From assembly GCF_016863255.1 (NCBI RefSeq), contig NZ_BOON01000028.1, positions 62,001 through 126,000 of the forward strand: DNA of 64,000 nucleotides. The letters run 5' to 3'. The notes under the pieces were generated by a model. The model saw nothing but the letters and a program-made list of their open reading frames with translations. It searched no databases and was not told the origin of the DNA. The stretch's first letter is position 1; each line of letters opens with the position of its first letter. The translations under genes and the position numbers were made by a program. Of the stretch, positions 51,506-59,948 are shown in pieces. The stretch comes from Planosporangium mesophilum. Lineage in GTDB: Bacteria > Actinomycetota > Actinomycetes > Mycobacteriales > Micromonosporaceae.

Positions 51506-52279
51506 CTAGCGGTACACGAAGTCGCCGGCCTCCTGGACGTTCGCCCTCGCCGGCGCCGTGATCGGCAGTGGCTTCCCGTGCTCACTCAGCGTCGTGGTCA
51601 TGACCAGCTTCGGACCGTCGCGCTGCGGCAGCTCGATGTGGATCGAGACCACCCGGCCCTGGTCGTCGGTCGTGGCCGTGAACGGCGCCATGCCCGCGAA
51701 CACGAACAGGGCGTGCGAGCCGAGCGGCAGGAACTCGTCGCTCGAGACGGGGTCGAAGTTCCCCGAGTACGCGTGCGGGCCGCCGCGTTCCACGAAGCCG
51801 AGTGCGGACGTGAACGTCGCCAGACCGGTCGGATCGGTCATGTCGAAGTACGCCAGGAGGTTGTCCTTCTTCACTCGGGACAGGTCCATGTGCACCCACG
51901 TCTTCGCGCCGCCCGGGCGCAGGTAGGTGTCGGCGCCGACGACTATTCGCTGGGTCGTGCCCGCGGCTGTGCCGCCGGTCGTCGTGGTCGTCACATCGAG
52001 GACCTTCCCGACAGGGTCGAAGGCGCCGGTCGCCGACACGCTGCTGTTCTCGGGGAGGTTGCTCTCCACCGTGTACCGGTACGGCGCGGCCTGGGTCCGC
52101 TTCAGCGCGGCGACGAGATCGTCCTTGGCCGGCGTACCGGTCGGTGACGGCGCGACCGTCGAGGTCGGGTTGGACGCCGCGACGTTCACTCCGTCCGCAC
52201 CGCGGCCGGTGCAGCCGCTGGTCAGGAGCAGCGCGCCGGTCAGAGCGAGCGCGAGCGTACCGATGGTGAGCGACCGCAC
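51506..52279 (-). CDS. LppX/LprG-like lipoprotein
   Basis: This 257-residue secreted protein has a signal peptide and the lipobox LTSGC (Cys about residue 23), followed by a Thr/Pro-rich linker. The mature domain (55-250) has alternating beta strands with the pattern of LppX/LprAFG-like lipid-binding lipoproteins or LolA-like folds (YTVESNLPENSSVSATGAFD, TYLRPGGAKTWVHMDLSRVK). It may carry lipids or act as a sensor. The assignment to this fold is by eye and moderately sure. Confidence 0.75.
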   Translation of the reverse strand: MRSLTIGTLALALTGALLLTSGCTGRGADGVNVAASNPTSTVAPSPTGTPAKDDLVAALKRTQAAPYRYTVESNLPENSSVSATGAFDPVGKVLDVTTTTTGGTAAGTTQRIVVGADTYLRPGGAKTWVHMDLSRVKKDNLLAYFDMTDPTGLATFTSALGFVERGGPHAYSGNFDPVSSDEFLPLGSHALFVFAGMAPFTATTDDQGRVVSIHIELPQRDGPKLVMTTTLSEHGKPLPITAPARANVQEAGDFVYR

Positions 52280-52349
52280 GAAAGACCCCTCGTTTTCCCC
52301 CGACGGCGGGGTGAGGATATCGAACGAGGCCTGTTCCGCGCAGGCCGGT

Positions 52350-52694
52350 TTACCTCAGCGAACGAAAGCGTTGCGGCGGCGGCACCCCCGGCGGCGTACC
52401 GGTCGACCCTGCGCCACGGGCTGCCCGGCGCTTCTGGGCCAGCCGGGTGAGGAAGATCAGCGCGCCGGCCAGGACGCCCATGTCGTCGAGGTAGATCGGG
52501 TCCGGAAGCAGGTCGACCGGAAGGATCGCGTACACCAGCGCGCCGTAGAACGCGACCTTGCCCGACGCGCCGAGCGCGTCCAGCATCTTGCGGTAACGCC
52601 ACACCTTGATCGCCAACAGGATGGCTCCGACGAGCGCCGCGACGGCCACCACGCCGCCGAGCACGATGACCGCGATCCATGCTTCCCGGGACAT
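52350..52694 (-). CDS. YkvA/DUF1232 family membrane protein
   Basis: This 114-residue protein has an N-terminal membrane helix (about 5-28), then the DUF1232 core YGALVYAILPVDLLPDPIYL DDMG, and a basic Pro-rich tail. The PVDLxPD motif is diagnostic of the family. The function is unknown. The ATG at 52694 was chosen because the 20-residue upstream extension is Arg-rich. Confidence 0.82.
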   Translation of the reverse strand: MSREAWIAVIVLGGVVAVAALVGAILLAIKVWRYRKMLDALGASGKVAFYGALVYAILPVDLLPDPIYLDDMGVLAGALIFLTRLAQKRRAARGAGSTGTPPGVPPPQRFRSLR

Positions 52695-53138
52695 ACCGCC
52701 ACGGTAACGGAGTCCCGGCTGTCGGCGTCGACCACGGATCGACGAATCGTGCAATCACGTCAACCAGCACCCGACCGTGACGATACTCGCGCTGCCCTTC
52801 CCACTGCCCGATCGTCGTGGAGCTGCTCAACCTGCGGGTACAGGCTCGTAGCAGCGCAGCAACGACGTGGTGCCGTCTGACACGTGAAGGCGTTGTGACG
52901 GGTCGGGAGGGATGTGCACCTCCGCGCGCTTTGCTCTGCTCCCGGGCGGGCAACACCTGTAGCGGGGCGACAGGTGCTGCCTATCCGGGAGCAGAGCAAA
53001 GCGTCGCGCAGCACCCATATGCGCGACCCGCGACGGAGCGGCGATGAGCGCCGCCCGGGCCCGGCACTACGCGGCGGTCGCCGGCTGGGAACCGACCTCC
53101 ACCACCCACTCCGTGGAGTCGCAGCCCATACACCGGGA
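52695..53138. other. Intergenic region with a large hairpin
   Basis: No gene is supported here. The only structured element seen is the nested hairpin at 52928-53002. The last part leads into the operator and promoter of the M20 gene. Confidence 0.6.
52928..53002. repeat. Nested inverted repeat (75 nt)
   Basis: Outer 18-nt arms (52928-52945 and 52985-53002, GCTTTGCTCTGCTCCCGG and its complement) are perfect. An inner pair CACCTGT/ACAGGTG (52954-52960 and 52970-52976) makes a second stem. It is too far from any stop codon to be a simple terminator; it looks like an interspersed palindromic or MITE-like repeat. Confidence 0.8.
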
Positions 53139-53154
53139 TGAAACCTGCGTTTCA
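53139..53154. promoter_or_regulatory. Candidate RpiR operator TGAAAC-N4-GTTTCA
   Basis: A 16-bp palindrome lies immediately upstream of the -35 box of the M20 gene. TGAAA-type palindromes are typical targets of RpiR-family regulators, and an RpiR gene is the last gene of this locus. A second partial copy (TGCGTTTCAC) lies at 53184-53193, and TGAAAC recurs at 54556-54561 before the ligase gene. Confidence 0.6.
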
Positions 53155-53155
53155 C

Positions 53156-53184
53156 TTGATCATCGACTAGCTGATCCGTAGCAT
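53156..53184 (+). promoter_or_regulatory. Promoter of the M20 amidohydrolase gene
   Basis: A TTGATC -35 box (53156-53161), a 17-bp spacer and a TAGCAT -10 box (53179-53184) form a good housekeeping-type promoter. The predicted transcript starts near 53191, downstream of the ATG at 53183, so that ATG cannot be the start codon. Confidence 0.6.
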
Positions 53185-53224
53185 GCGTTTCACAATCCCG
53201 CCCTCGATCATCGAAAGGCTCTGC

Positions 53225-54463
53225 GTGAGTACGGATCTCCTGCAGCTTTACGGCCAGTGGCAGCAACGACTCGCGGAAGAGCTGCCGGCAGCGATCGAGC
53301 TGCGCCACCGTATTCACGCCGAGCCCCGGCTCTCCCATGACGAGTGGGACACCGCACGGCTCGTCGCTGACGCCCTCGGCGGGTCCGACGCCCCGGCGAG
53401 CTCAGGCGCGCCGGAGATCGCCGGGGCCAGCCGGATCGTGCGGATCGGGCCGAGCACCGGGCCGTCGATCGCGCTCCGCGGTGAGCTCGACGCGCTGCCG
53501 ATCCGCGAGGAGACCAACGCCCCGTGGAGTTCGGCCAACGGCGCGATGCACGCCTGCGGGCACGACGTGCACCTGGCGGCCCTGGTCGCGGTCGCCCGCG
53601 CGGCCCACTCACTGTCGTTGCCCGGCGCGCTACTCGCCGTCCTGCAGCACTCCGAGGAGACCTTCCCCTCGGGCGCGTACGAACTGCTCGAGGCCGGGGC
53701 GTTCGAGGGCCACGACGTCCGCGCCTTTCTCGGCGTTCACCTGCAGCCGCGCCTCGCCGAAGGCATCGTGGCGGCCACGGCGGGGCCGGTGAACGCGTCC
53801 AGCGACGAATTCGAGATTGTCGTCGAGGGGCGCGGGGGCCACGCCGGCTACCCGCACCTCACCCGGGACCCGGTCGTCGCGCTCGCGAACGTCGTGGTCG
53901 CGCTCCAGCAGATCGTCGCCCGCAACGTGGACCCGACCCGGGCGGCGGTCCTCACCGTCGGCACCCTGTCGGCCGGGTCGGCGCCCAACGTGGTGCCGGG
54001 TCGCGCCGAGGCGCGGGGTTCGCTGCGGGCTCTGCACCCCGACGACCGCGCGTTCCTCCACCGCCGACTGGTGGAGGTCAGCGAGCAGGTCGCGGCGGCG
54101 CACGGCTGCCACGCGGAGGTGCGCCTGACCAGCGGGGAGCCGGCGTTGGTCAACGACCGCCGGCTGGCCGAGGCGTGTGAGCCGTGGCTGGCGAAGTCGG
54201 GGTTCGTGCCCGGTGAGGCGTTCCGGTCCTGCGGCGCGGACGACTTCGCGTACTACGGCGAGGCCGGCCCGACGCTCATGCTGTTCGTCGGTACCGGAAG
54301 CGGCGCGGACGACAGCCCGGGCCTGCACCACCCGCGGTTCCTGCCGTCGGACCTGGCCGTGCACCACGTGGCTCAGGCGATGATCACCGCAGCGCTCGCC
54401 GCCTTCCAGGACCTGACGGAGGGCGGGGCTGCGATCCCGGGTGCGACACCGGGCGCCCGATGA
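53225..54463 (+). CDS. M20D family amidohydrolase (N-acyl amino acid/amide hydrolase type)
   Basis: This 412-residue metal-dependent hydrolase has catalytic Asp89, the metal motif HACGHDVHLAAL (109-120) and the Glu pair in QHSEETFPSG. A dimerisation domain with GRGGHAGYPH follows. The GTG at 53225 was chosen: GAAAGG lies 6 nt upstream and the promoter overlaps the longer frame's ATG at 53183. Family members cleave N-acyl or amide bonds (hippurate, indoleacetyl amino acids). It is followed by a hairpin and probably forms its own unit in the RpiR locus. Confidence 0.88.
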   Translation: MSTDLLQLYGQWQQRLAEELPAAIELRHRIHAEPRLSHDEWDTARLVADALGGSDAPASSGAPEIAGASRIVRIGPSTGPSIALRGELDALPIREETNAPWSSANGAMHACGHDVHLAALVAVARAAHSLSLPGALLAVLQHSEETFPSGAYELLEAGAFEGHDVRAFLGVHLQPRLAEGIVAATAGPVNASSDEFEIVVEGRGGHAGYPHLTRDPVVALANVVVALQQIVARNVDPTRAAVLTVGTLSAGSAPNVVPGRAEARGSLRALHPDDRAFLHRRLVEVSEQVAAAHGCHAEVRLTSGEPALVNDRRLAEACEPWLAKSGFVPGEAFRSCGADDFAYYGEAGPTLMLFVGTGSGADDSPGLHHPRFLPSDLAVHHVAQAMITAALAAFQDLTEGGAAIPGATPGAR

Positions 54464-54469
54464 CGGATC

Positions 54470-54495
54470 GGCCCGGAAATCTGATCAACCGGGCC
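54470..54495 (+). terminator. Short hairpin terminator after the M20 gene
   Basis: GGCCCGG (54470-54476) pairs with CCGGGCC (54489-54495), followed by TTCTC. It lies 7 bp after the stop codon. Confidence 0.5.
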
Positions 54496-54561
54496 TTCTC
54501 AGGAAAGCCTCTAACAGATATAACTACGTCGTCCGTACGGCAGAACTGTAACAACTGAAAC
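54496..54561 (+). promoter_or_regulatory. Promoter and half-sites before the ligase operon
   Basis: A weak TTCTCA -35 (54496-54501) and a TATAAC -10 (54519-54524) are 17 bp apart. Downstream, TGTAAC (54547-54552) and TGAAAC (54556-54561) repeat at a 9-bp interval. These match half of the operator at 53139 and could bind the RpiR protein. Confidence 0.45.
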
Positions 54562-54593
54562 AGCCCTAAGACCCCGTCTGACCTGGAGTTCCG

Positions 54594-55967
54594 ATGGCCA
54601 CCCCGAAGTCCCTTCCCGTGATGCCTGCGAGCGAGGCGGAGGCTGTCACCGAGGCGCTGCGCGCTGCCGGGGTCCGTCTCGTCGTCGGCGCGGTCGTCGA
54701 TTCCGCCGGGGTATCGCGGGGCAAGCAGGTGCCGGTGGGCCGGGCGGGTTCGCTGCACCGGTCCGGCGTGGGCGCCTCGAGTACCTGGGCGGTGTTCTGC
54801 GCGGACAACGGGATCGCGATGACCCCGAGGATCGGGGCCGTCGGCGACCTGCGACTGCGGGCCGACCTCTCAGCGGCGGTTGATGTCGGCGGCGGGCTCG
54901 CGTGGGCCCCCGCAGAGGTCTTCACCCAGGACGGTGAGCCGTCGCCGGTCTGCTGGCGCGGCTTCCTGCGCCGGCAGCAGGCGGCGGCTGAGGCGCTGGG
55001 CCTCGAGGTGCTGGCGGCCGGGGAGATGGAGTTCTCGCTGCTGCCCGCGCGACCGGACAGCGCCGTCACCGGCCCCTGGGCGGCGTACGGGCTGGGGCCG
55101 GCGCTCGACCACGAGCAGTTCCTGCTCGACCTCGAAGCCGAGTTCGACCGGGCGCAGCTCGGCCTCGAGCAGTTGCACGCCGAGTACGGCGGCCGCCAGT
55201 TCGAGTTCTCGCTGACCCCGGCCGACCCGCTGCACGCCGTCGACAAGCTCGCGCTCGCCAGGTTCCTGCTGGGCCGTACCGCGCGCCGCCACGGGCTGGC
55301 CGTGTCGCTGTCGCCCAAGCCGTTCGTCGACGGGGTCGGTAACGGCGCCCACCTGCACATGTCGTTCCTTCGCGACGGCGAGCCGCTGCTGTCGGCCGGG
55401 GACGGCCCGCACGGCATCACGCCGGAGGGCGGCTCGCTGATCGCGGGCATCGTCGAGCAGTTGCCCGAGCTCACCGGCCTGCTCGCGCCGTCCGTCCTGT
55501 CCAGCCTGCGACTGCAGCCGGGGATGTGGTCGGGCGCGTACGCCTGCTGGGGGCTGGAGAACCGGGAAGCCGCCGTCCGGCTGTGCGCGGCGACCCAGGG
55601 CAACCCGTACGGCGCGAACATCGAGGTCAAGTGCGTCGACCCGGCCGCGAACCCGTACATCGCCGCCGGTGCGATCCTCGCCGCGGCGCTGGACGGCCTG
55701 CGCGAGGGTAAGCCGCTGCCGCCGGAGGTCACCGTCGCGCCCGCAGACCTCACCGACGAAGAGGCCAAGCGGCTCGGCGTGGTGCAGCTACCGGGTACGC
55801 ACGCCGAAGCCCTCGACGCGCTGGAGCGGTCCGCGGCGGCCAAACGCCACCTCGGCGAGGAGCTCCTCGAAGCCCTGGTGGCCGTCCGCCGCCACGAGCA
55901 GGCCGAGTACGGCGACGCCGCCATCGAGACCACCGTGGACCGTTTGCGCTTTGCCTGGTCCGTCTGA
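54594..55967 (+). CDS. Glutamine-synthetase-like ligase (gamma-glutamyl amine synthetase type)
   Basis: This is a 457-residue GlnA-family protein. An N-terminal beta-grasp domain (about 20-115) is followed by the catalytic domain with EMEFSLLP, NGAHLHMSF, NREAAVRLC and the EVKCVDPAANPYIAAGAIL motif. Such paralogues (PuuA, GlnA4, IpuC, FluG C-terminal) ligate glutamate to an amine with ATP. An adjacent permease, aminotransferase and FluG-like amidohydrolase support an amine role over nitrogen assimilation. The regulatory adenylylation Tyr of GlnA is not evident. Confidence 0.88.
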   Translation: MATPKSLPVMPASEAEAVTEALRAAGVRLVVGAVVDSAGVSRGKQVPVGRAGSLHRSGVGASSTWAVFCADNGIAMTPRIGAVGDLRLRADLSAAVDVGGGLAWAPAEVFTQDGEPSPVCWRGFLRRQQAAAEALGLEVLAAGEMEFSLLPARPDSAVTGPWAAYGLGPALDHEQFLLDLEAEFDRAQLGLEQLHAEYGGRQFEFSLTPADPLHAVDKLALARFLLGRTARRHGLAVSLSPKPFVDGVGNGAHLHMSFLRDGEPLLSAGDGPHGITPEGGSLIAGIVEQLPELTGLLAPSVLSSLRLQPGMWSGAYACWGLENREAAVRLCAATQGNPYGANIEVKCVDPAANPYIAAGAILAAALDGLREGKPLPPEVTVAPADLTDEEAKRLGVVQLPGTHAEALDALERSAAAKRHLGEELLEALVAVRRHEQAEYGDAAIETTVDRLRFAWSV

Positions 55968-56009
55968 CGAAACCCGTCCACCCCCACAACCCCGGTAAGG
56001 AGCGAGGCC

Positions 56010-57482
56010 ATGAGCACAGGTTCCACGAGTCGCCGCAAGCTGAAACTGTGGGAGGCGCTCGCGCTCTCCCTGGGTCTGATGGGCCCGACGCTGGCGATGG
56101 GCGGCAACGGTCAGGGTCTGATCGACTCGGTGGGTAAGGCCGTCCCGCTGGTCTTCGTACTCGGCTGCATCGGAGTCGGGCTGGTGGCCTACGGCTTCGT
56201 CCGGCTCACCCGCTACTACAACCACTCCGGCAACGCGTACGCCCTCGTCGGCGCGACGATCGGTCCGCGCGCCGGATTCTTCGCCGGCTTCGCCCAGCTC
56301 GGCACGTACCTGTTCTTCTCGATCTGTACGCTCGCGGCGCTCGGCGCCTTCACCAACGCCCTGCTCGCCGCCGCCCAGCCGGACAGCAAGGACCCGTTCC
56401 AGCTGCCCTGGGTGGTGACCGCCCTGATCGGCCTCGCGCTGTCGGCGTTCCTGAACACCCGCGACACGAAGACGGTGGCGCGCGCCCTGCTCGTGATCGA
56501 GGGCATCGGCATCGTCTTCATGATCGTGCTCGCGTTCGTCATCATCGGCAAGGGCGGCGCGGACTCGACGGGGCTGGACGTCTCGACGTTCACGCTGTCC
56601 GGGGTCAGCGTCCAGGCCGTCATGGGCGCCGTCGTCGCGGCGTTCCTGTCCTGGGCCGGGTTCGAGGCCTGCGCCTCGCTCGGTGAGGAGACCGACAACC
56701 CGCGCCGCAACATCCCCCGGGCGCTCAGCGGTGCGGTACTGCTGACCTCCGTACTGTTCGTGTTCGTCATGTTCGCCCAGATCATCGGCTTCGGCACCGA
56801 CAGCAAGGGCCTCGAGGCGTTCAAGGGCTCAGGCAACACCCTCGGCGCGCTCGGCCAGAGCTACATCGGTCTGTGGTTCGGACTGGTCATCCTGTTCACC
56901 GCGGTGATGTCGGCGTTCGCCTCGCACCTGTCCTCGGCCGCCACCGCAAGCCGGATGGTCTACGCCCTCGCCCGCGACGGCTTCGGCCCGAAGTCGCTGG
57001 CCGAACTGGACCCCAAGCACGGCAGCCCGCGCAACGCGCTCTGGGTGGTGCTGGCCGTCACGGCCGTCGTGGACTTCATCTCCTGGGCCTCCGACCGCCC
57101 GCAACTGGGCACCGGAGACGCCGCGCTCGACTCGTACTTCTACTTCGCCATCATCGGCACCGTCTGCCTGATGTTCACGTACCTGATGGTCGAGGTCGGC
57201 GTCATCCGCTTCATCGCCACCGGCCGGGTCGCCATCCCGCGCTACGAGATCGTGGTGCCGATCCTGGGCGTCGGCGTGATCGCCGCCGCCTTCTACTTCA
57301 ACGTCAAGGGCCAGGACAGCCTGCTCAACTCGCCGTACATCGCGTTCGCCTGGTGCGCCGTCGGTCTGATCATCGTGCTCGCCGCGCCCGGTCTGGCCCG
57401 GCGCATCGGCACCACGCTCACCGCGGAGCTCGGCACCCACGCCAACGGCCAGCCCGCCCCCGCCGCGAGCCAGGAGGCCTGA
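56010..57482 (+). CDS. APC family amino acid/amine permease
   Basis: This 490-residue protein has about 12 membrane helices. The first helices carry the APC pattern (LWEALALSLGLMGPTLAMGG) and the segment SWAGFEACASLGEETDNPRR is the conserved loop. It starts after AAGGAGCGAGG and its stop overlaps the aminotransferase start by one base. It would import the amine or amino acid handled by the flanking enzymes. Confidence 0.92.
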   Translation: MSTGSTSRRKLKLWEALALSLGLMGPTLAMGGNGQGLIDSVGKAVPLVFVLGCIGVGLVAYGFVRLTRYYNHSGNAYALVGATIGPRAGFFAGFAQLGTYLFFSICTLAALGAFTNALLAAAQPDSKDPFQLPWVVTALIGLALSAFLNTRDTKTVARALLVIEGIGIVFMIVLAFVIIGKGGADSTGLDVSTFTLSGVSVQAVMGAVVAAFLSWAGFEACASLGEETDNPRRNIPRALSGAVLLTSVLFVFVMFAQIIGFGTDSKGLEAFKGSGNTLGALGQSYIGLWFGLVILFTAVMSAFASHLSSAATASRMVYALARDGFGPKSLAELDPKHGSPRNALWVVLAVTAVVDFISWASDRPQLGTGDAALDSYFYFAIIGTVCLMFTYLMVEVGVIRFIATGRVAIPRYEIVVPILGVGVIAAAFYFNVKGQDSLLNSPYIAFAWCAVGLIIVLAAPGLARRIGTTLTAELGTHANGQPAPAASQEA

Positions 57483-58798
57483 TGACCAGTTCGCTCTACG
57501 AGCGCGACGCCGCCGTCGTCGCAGGCATCGAGAAGCTCCGCTTCTTCCCGCTCGCCGTCACCGAAGGCGAGGGCTCGTGGCTGGTCGAGGAGGGCGGCCG
57601 CCGGCTGCTCGACCTGAGCGCCACCTGGACCGCCTGCGGTCTCGGGCACGGCCACCCGGCCGTCACCGAGGCGGTGACCCGGGCGCTGCGCAAGCCGCCG
57701 GGTGCCGGCGGGCTTTCGGCCGTCCATCCCGACTCGGTCGGCTTCGCCGAGGAGCTGCTCGCCCTCACCCCGGGTACCGGTGACCGTCGGGTCTACTTCG
57801 GACACGCCGGCAGCGACGCCAACGACGTCGTGCTGCGGGCGTGCCGGCACGCCACCGGACGGCGGCGGATCGTCACGTTCGAGCACAGCTACCACGGCGG
57901 GGTCGGCGTGGCGATGGGCGTCTCCGGCGTGCACATCGACGCCGGCGCCGACGCCGAGCCCGGGCTGTACCTCGCGGCGTACCCGAACCCGTTCCGCCCG
58001 CACGCGGACGGGCCGGACCCGGTCGAAGCCAGCGTGGCGGCGTCCCTGGCCGAGATCGAGCGCGAGCTGAGCAGGGGCGACGTCGCCTGCGTGATGGTCG
58101 AGCCGATCCTGTCCGACGGCGGGCTGGTCGTGCCGCCCCGCGGTTTCCTGCGGCGCCTGCACGAGGTCTGCCGTCGCCATGACGTGCCGCTCGCGTGCGA
58201 CGAGGTCAAGATGGGCCTCGGCCGCCCCGGCGTGCTGCACGCGTTCCAGCTCGACGACGTCGTACCGGACATCATCACCTTCGGTAAGGCGATCGGCGGC
58301 GGGCTGCCGCTGTCCGCGGCCGTCGGCCCCGCCGCGATCCTGGACGGTCCGGAGGCCTCCGCGCTGCTGACCACCGCCGGCAACCCGATCTGCACCGCGG
58401 CCGGGCGGGCCGTGCTCCGCACACTCATCGCCGAGGACCTGCCCGGGCGGGCCGCGGCGCGCGGCGAGCGGTTCCTGGCCGGCCTGCGCAAGCTCCAGCA
58501 GGAGCTGCCGACCATCGGCGACGTGCGCGGTCACGGGTTGGCCATCGGGCTCGAACTGGTCACCGACCGCGAGACCAACACCGCGGACCGCCGCGCCGCC
58601 CAGAAGGTCGTCTACCGGGCCTGGCAGCTCGGTGCGGTGGTCTTCTACGTCGGTGGCAACGTCCTGGAGATCACCCCTCCGCTCGTCATCACCGACGAGG
58701 AGGTCGACCTCGCCGTGGAGATTCTCGGTACGGCGATCGCCGACGTCGCGGCCGGTAAGGTGCCCGACGAGCTCGTAGCCCCGTTCGCAGGATGGTGA
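57482..58798 (+). CDS. Class III PLP-dependent aminotransferase
   Basis: This 438-residue omega-aminotransferase family protein has the PLP lysine at residue 269 in ITFGKAIGGGLP, the GSDANDVVL cofactor loop and the EHSYHGG segment. It would transfer the terminal amino group of an omega-amino acid or amine to a keto acid, making an aldehyde. The start overlaps the permease stop (TGATG). It fits between the permease and the amidohydrolase in an amine-degrading operon. Confidence 0.92.
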   Translation: MTSSLYERDAAVVAGIEKLRFFPLAVTEGEGSWLVEEGGRRLLDLSATWTACGLGHGHPAVTEAVTRALRKPPGAGGLSAVHPDSVGFAEELLALTPGTGDRRVYFGHAGSDANDVVLRACRHATGRRRIVTFEHSYHGGVGVAMGVSGVHIDAGADAEPGLYLAAYPNPFRPHADGPDPVEASVAASLAEIERELSRGDVACVMVEPILSDGGLVVPPRGFLRRLHEVCRRHDVPLACDEVKMGLGRPGVLHAFQLDDVVPDIITFGKAIGGGLPLSAAVGPAAILDGPEASALLTTAGNPICTAAGRAVLRTLIAEDLPGRAAARGERFLAGLRKLQQELPTIGDVRGHGLAIGLELVTDRETNTADRRAAQKVVYRAWQLGAVVFYVGGNVLEITPPLVITDEEVDLAVEILGTAIADVAAGKVPDELVAPFAGW

Positions 58799-59937
58799 CA
58801 GTGGAAAAGCTGACCGACGCCATCGAGAAGCTCCCGCTGGTCGACCATCACGTACACGGTGCGCTCGCCGGAGCCGTCGACCGGGCCACCTTCGAAGTGA
58901 TGATCACCGAGTCGAGCGTGCCCGCCCCGGCGGGGACGACGCACTTCGACTCCCAGGTCGGCTTCTCGATCCGCCGCTGGTGCGCGCCGCTGCTCGACCT
59001 CGCGCCGCACTGCTCCCCGGAGGAGTACCTGGCCCGCCGCGACGAGCTGGGAAACGACGAGGTCAACCGGCGACTGCTCGCCGCCACAGGCGTCGACCGG
59101 TACCTCATCGAGACCGGGTACCAGGGCGACGCCACCCTCGGGCTCCAGCAGATGGCTACCGCCGGCCGGCGACCGGTGCACGAGGTGGTACGCCTCGAGG
59201 CGGTCGCGGAGGAGGTGGCACGTTCCGGTGCCGACGCGGCAGGGTTCGCCGCGACCGTGCGCGAGCGGCTGGCCGACTCCGCCACGACGGCGGTCGGGTT
59301 CAAGAGCATCGTCGCCTACCGTCACGGGTTCGACGTCGACCCGTCCCGCCCCGCCGACGTGGAGGTCGCGCGGGCGGCCGACCGGTGGCTGCGCGAGGTG
59401 GGCACGACGGGCACCGCGCGGGTCGCCGACCCGGTCCTGCTGCGGTTCCTGCTGTGGCAGGCCGTCGACCTGGGCAGGCCGTTGCAGTTGCACGTCGGGT
59501 ACGGCGACGCCGACCTCGATCTGCACCGCAGCAACCCGCTGCTGCTGACCGAGTGGCTGCGTCAGGTGCAGGGGCGTCTCGACGTCCTGCTGCTGCACTG
59601 CTACCCGTTCCACCGCGAGGCGGGGTACCTCGCTCAGGTCTTCCCGCACGTGTACTTCGACGTGGGACTGGCGCTGAACTACGTCGGGGCGCGCAGTACG
59701 GCCGTGGTCGCGGAGTCCCTCGAACTCGCGCCGTTCGCGAAGCAGCTGTACTCCTCGGACGCGTGGGGGCCGGCCGAGCTGCACTACCTGGGGGCGCTGA
59801 ACTGGCGGCGCGCCATGACGCGCATCCTGGGACAGTGGGTCGACGACGGCGAATGGTCGCTCGACGACGCCGTACGGGTCGCAACCATGATCGGCAGTAC
59901 CAATGCCCGCCGGGTCTACGGTCTGCCCGAGAGCTGA
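58792..59937 (+). CDS. FluG-like amidohydrolase
   Basis: This 381-residue amidohydrolase-2 family TIM barrel begins with the metal motif VDHHVHG (His20, His22). It has GFKSIVAYR, QLHVGYGD and LLHCYPFHRE strands carrying metal-site residues, and a C-terminal SSDAWGP with the catalytic Asp. The fungal protein FluG is a fusion of this domain to a glutamine-synthetase-like domain; here both occur as separate genes of one operon. It probably splits a gamma-glutamyl amide or similar bond. The start is ATG at 58792, with GTG at 58795 or 58801 possible. Confidence 0.85.
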   Translation: MVTVEKLTDAIEKLPLVDHHVHGALAGAVDRATFEVMITESSVPAPAGTTHFDSQVGFSIRRWCAPLLDLAPHCSPEEYLARRDELGNDEVNRRLLAATGVDRYLIETGYQGDATLGLQQMATAGRRPVHEVVRLEAVAEEVARSGADAAGFAATVRERLADSATTAVGFKSIVAYRHGFDVDPSRPADVEVARAADRWLREVGTTGTARVADPVLLRFLLWQAVDLGRPLQLHVGYGDADLDLHRSNPLLLTEWLRQVQGRLDVLLLHCYPFHREAGYLAQVFPHVYFDVGLALNYVGARSTAVVAESLELAPFAKQLYSSDAWGPAELHYLGALNWRRAMTRILGQWVDDGEWSLDDAVRVATMIGSTNARRVYGLPES

Positions 59938-59948
59938 GAAGAGGATCA

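Noticed and set aside
52928-53002. Simple intrinsic terminator
   Set aside because: It is more than 230 bp from the nearest gene end and has nested stems, so a terminator is unlikely to be its main role.
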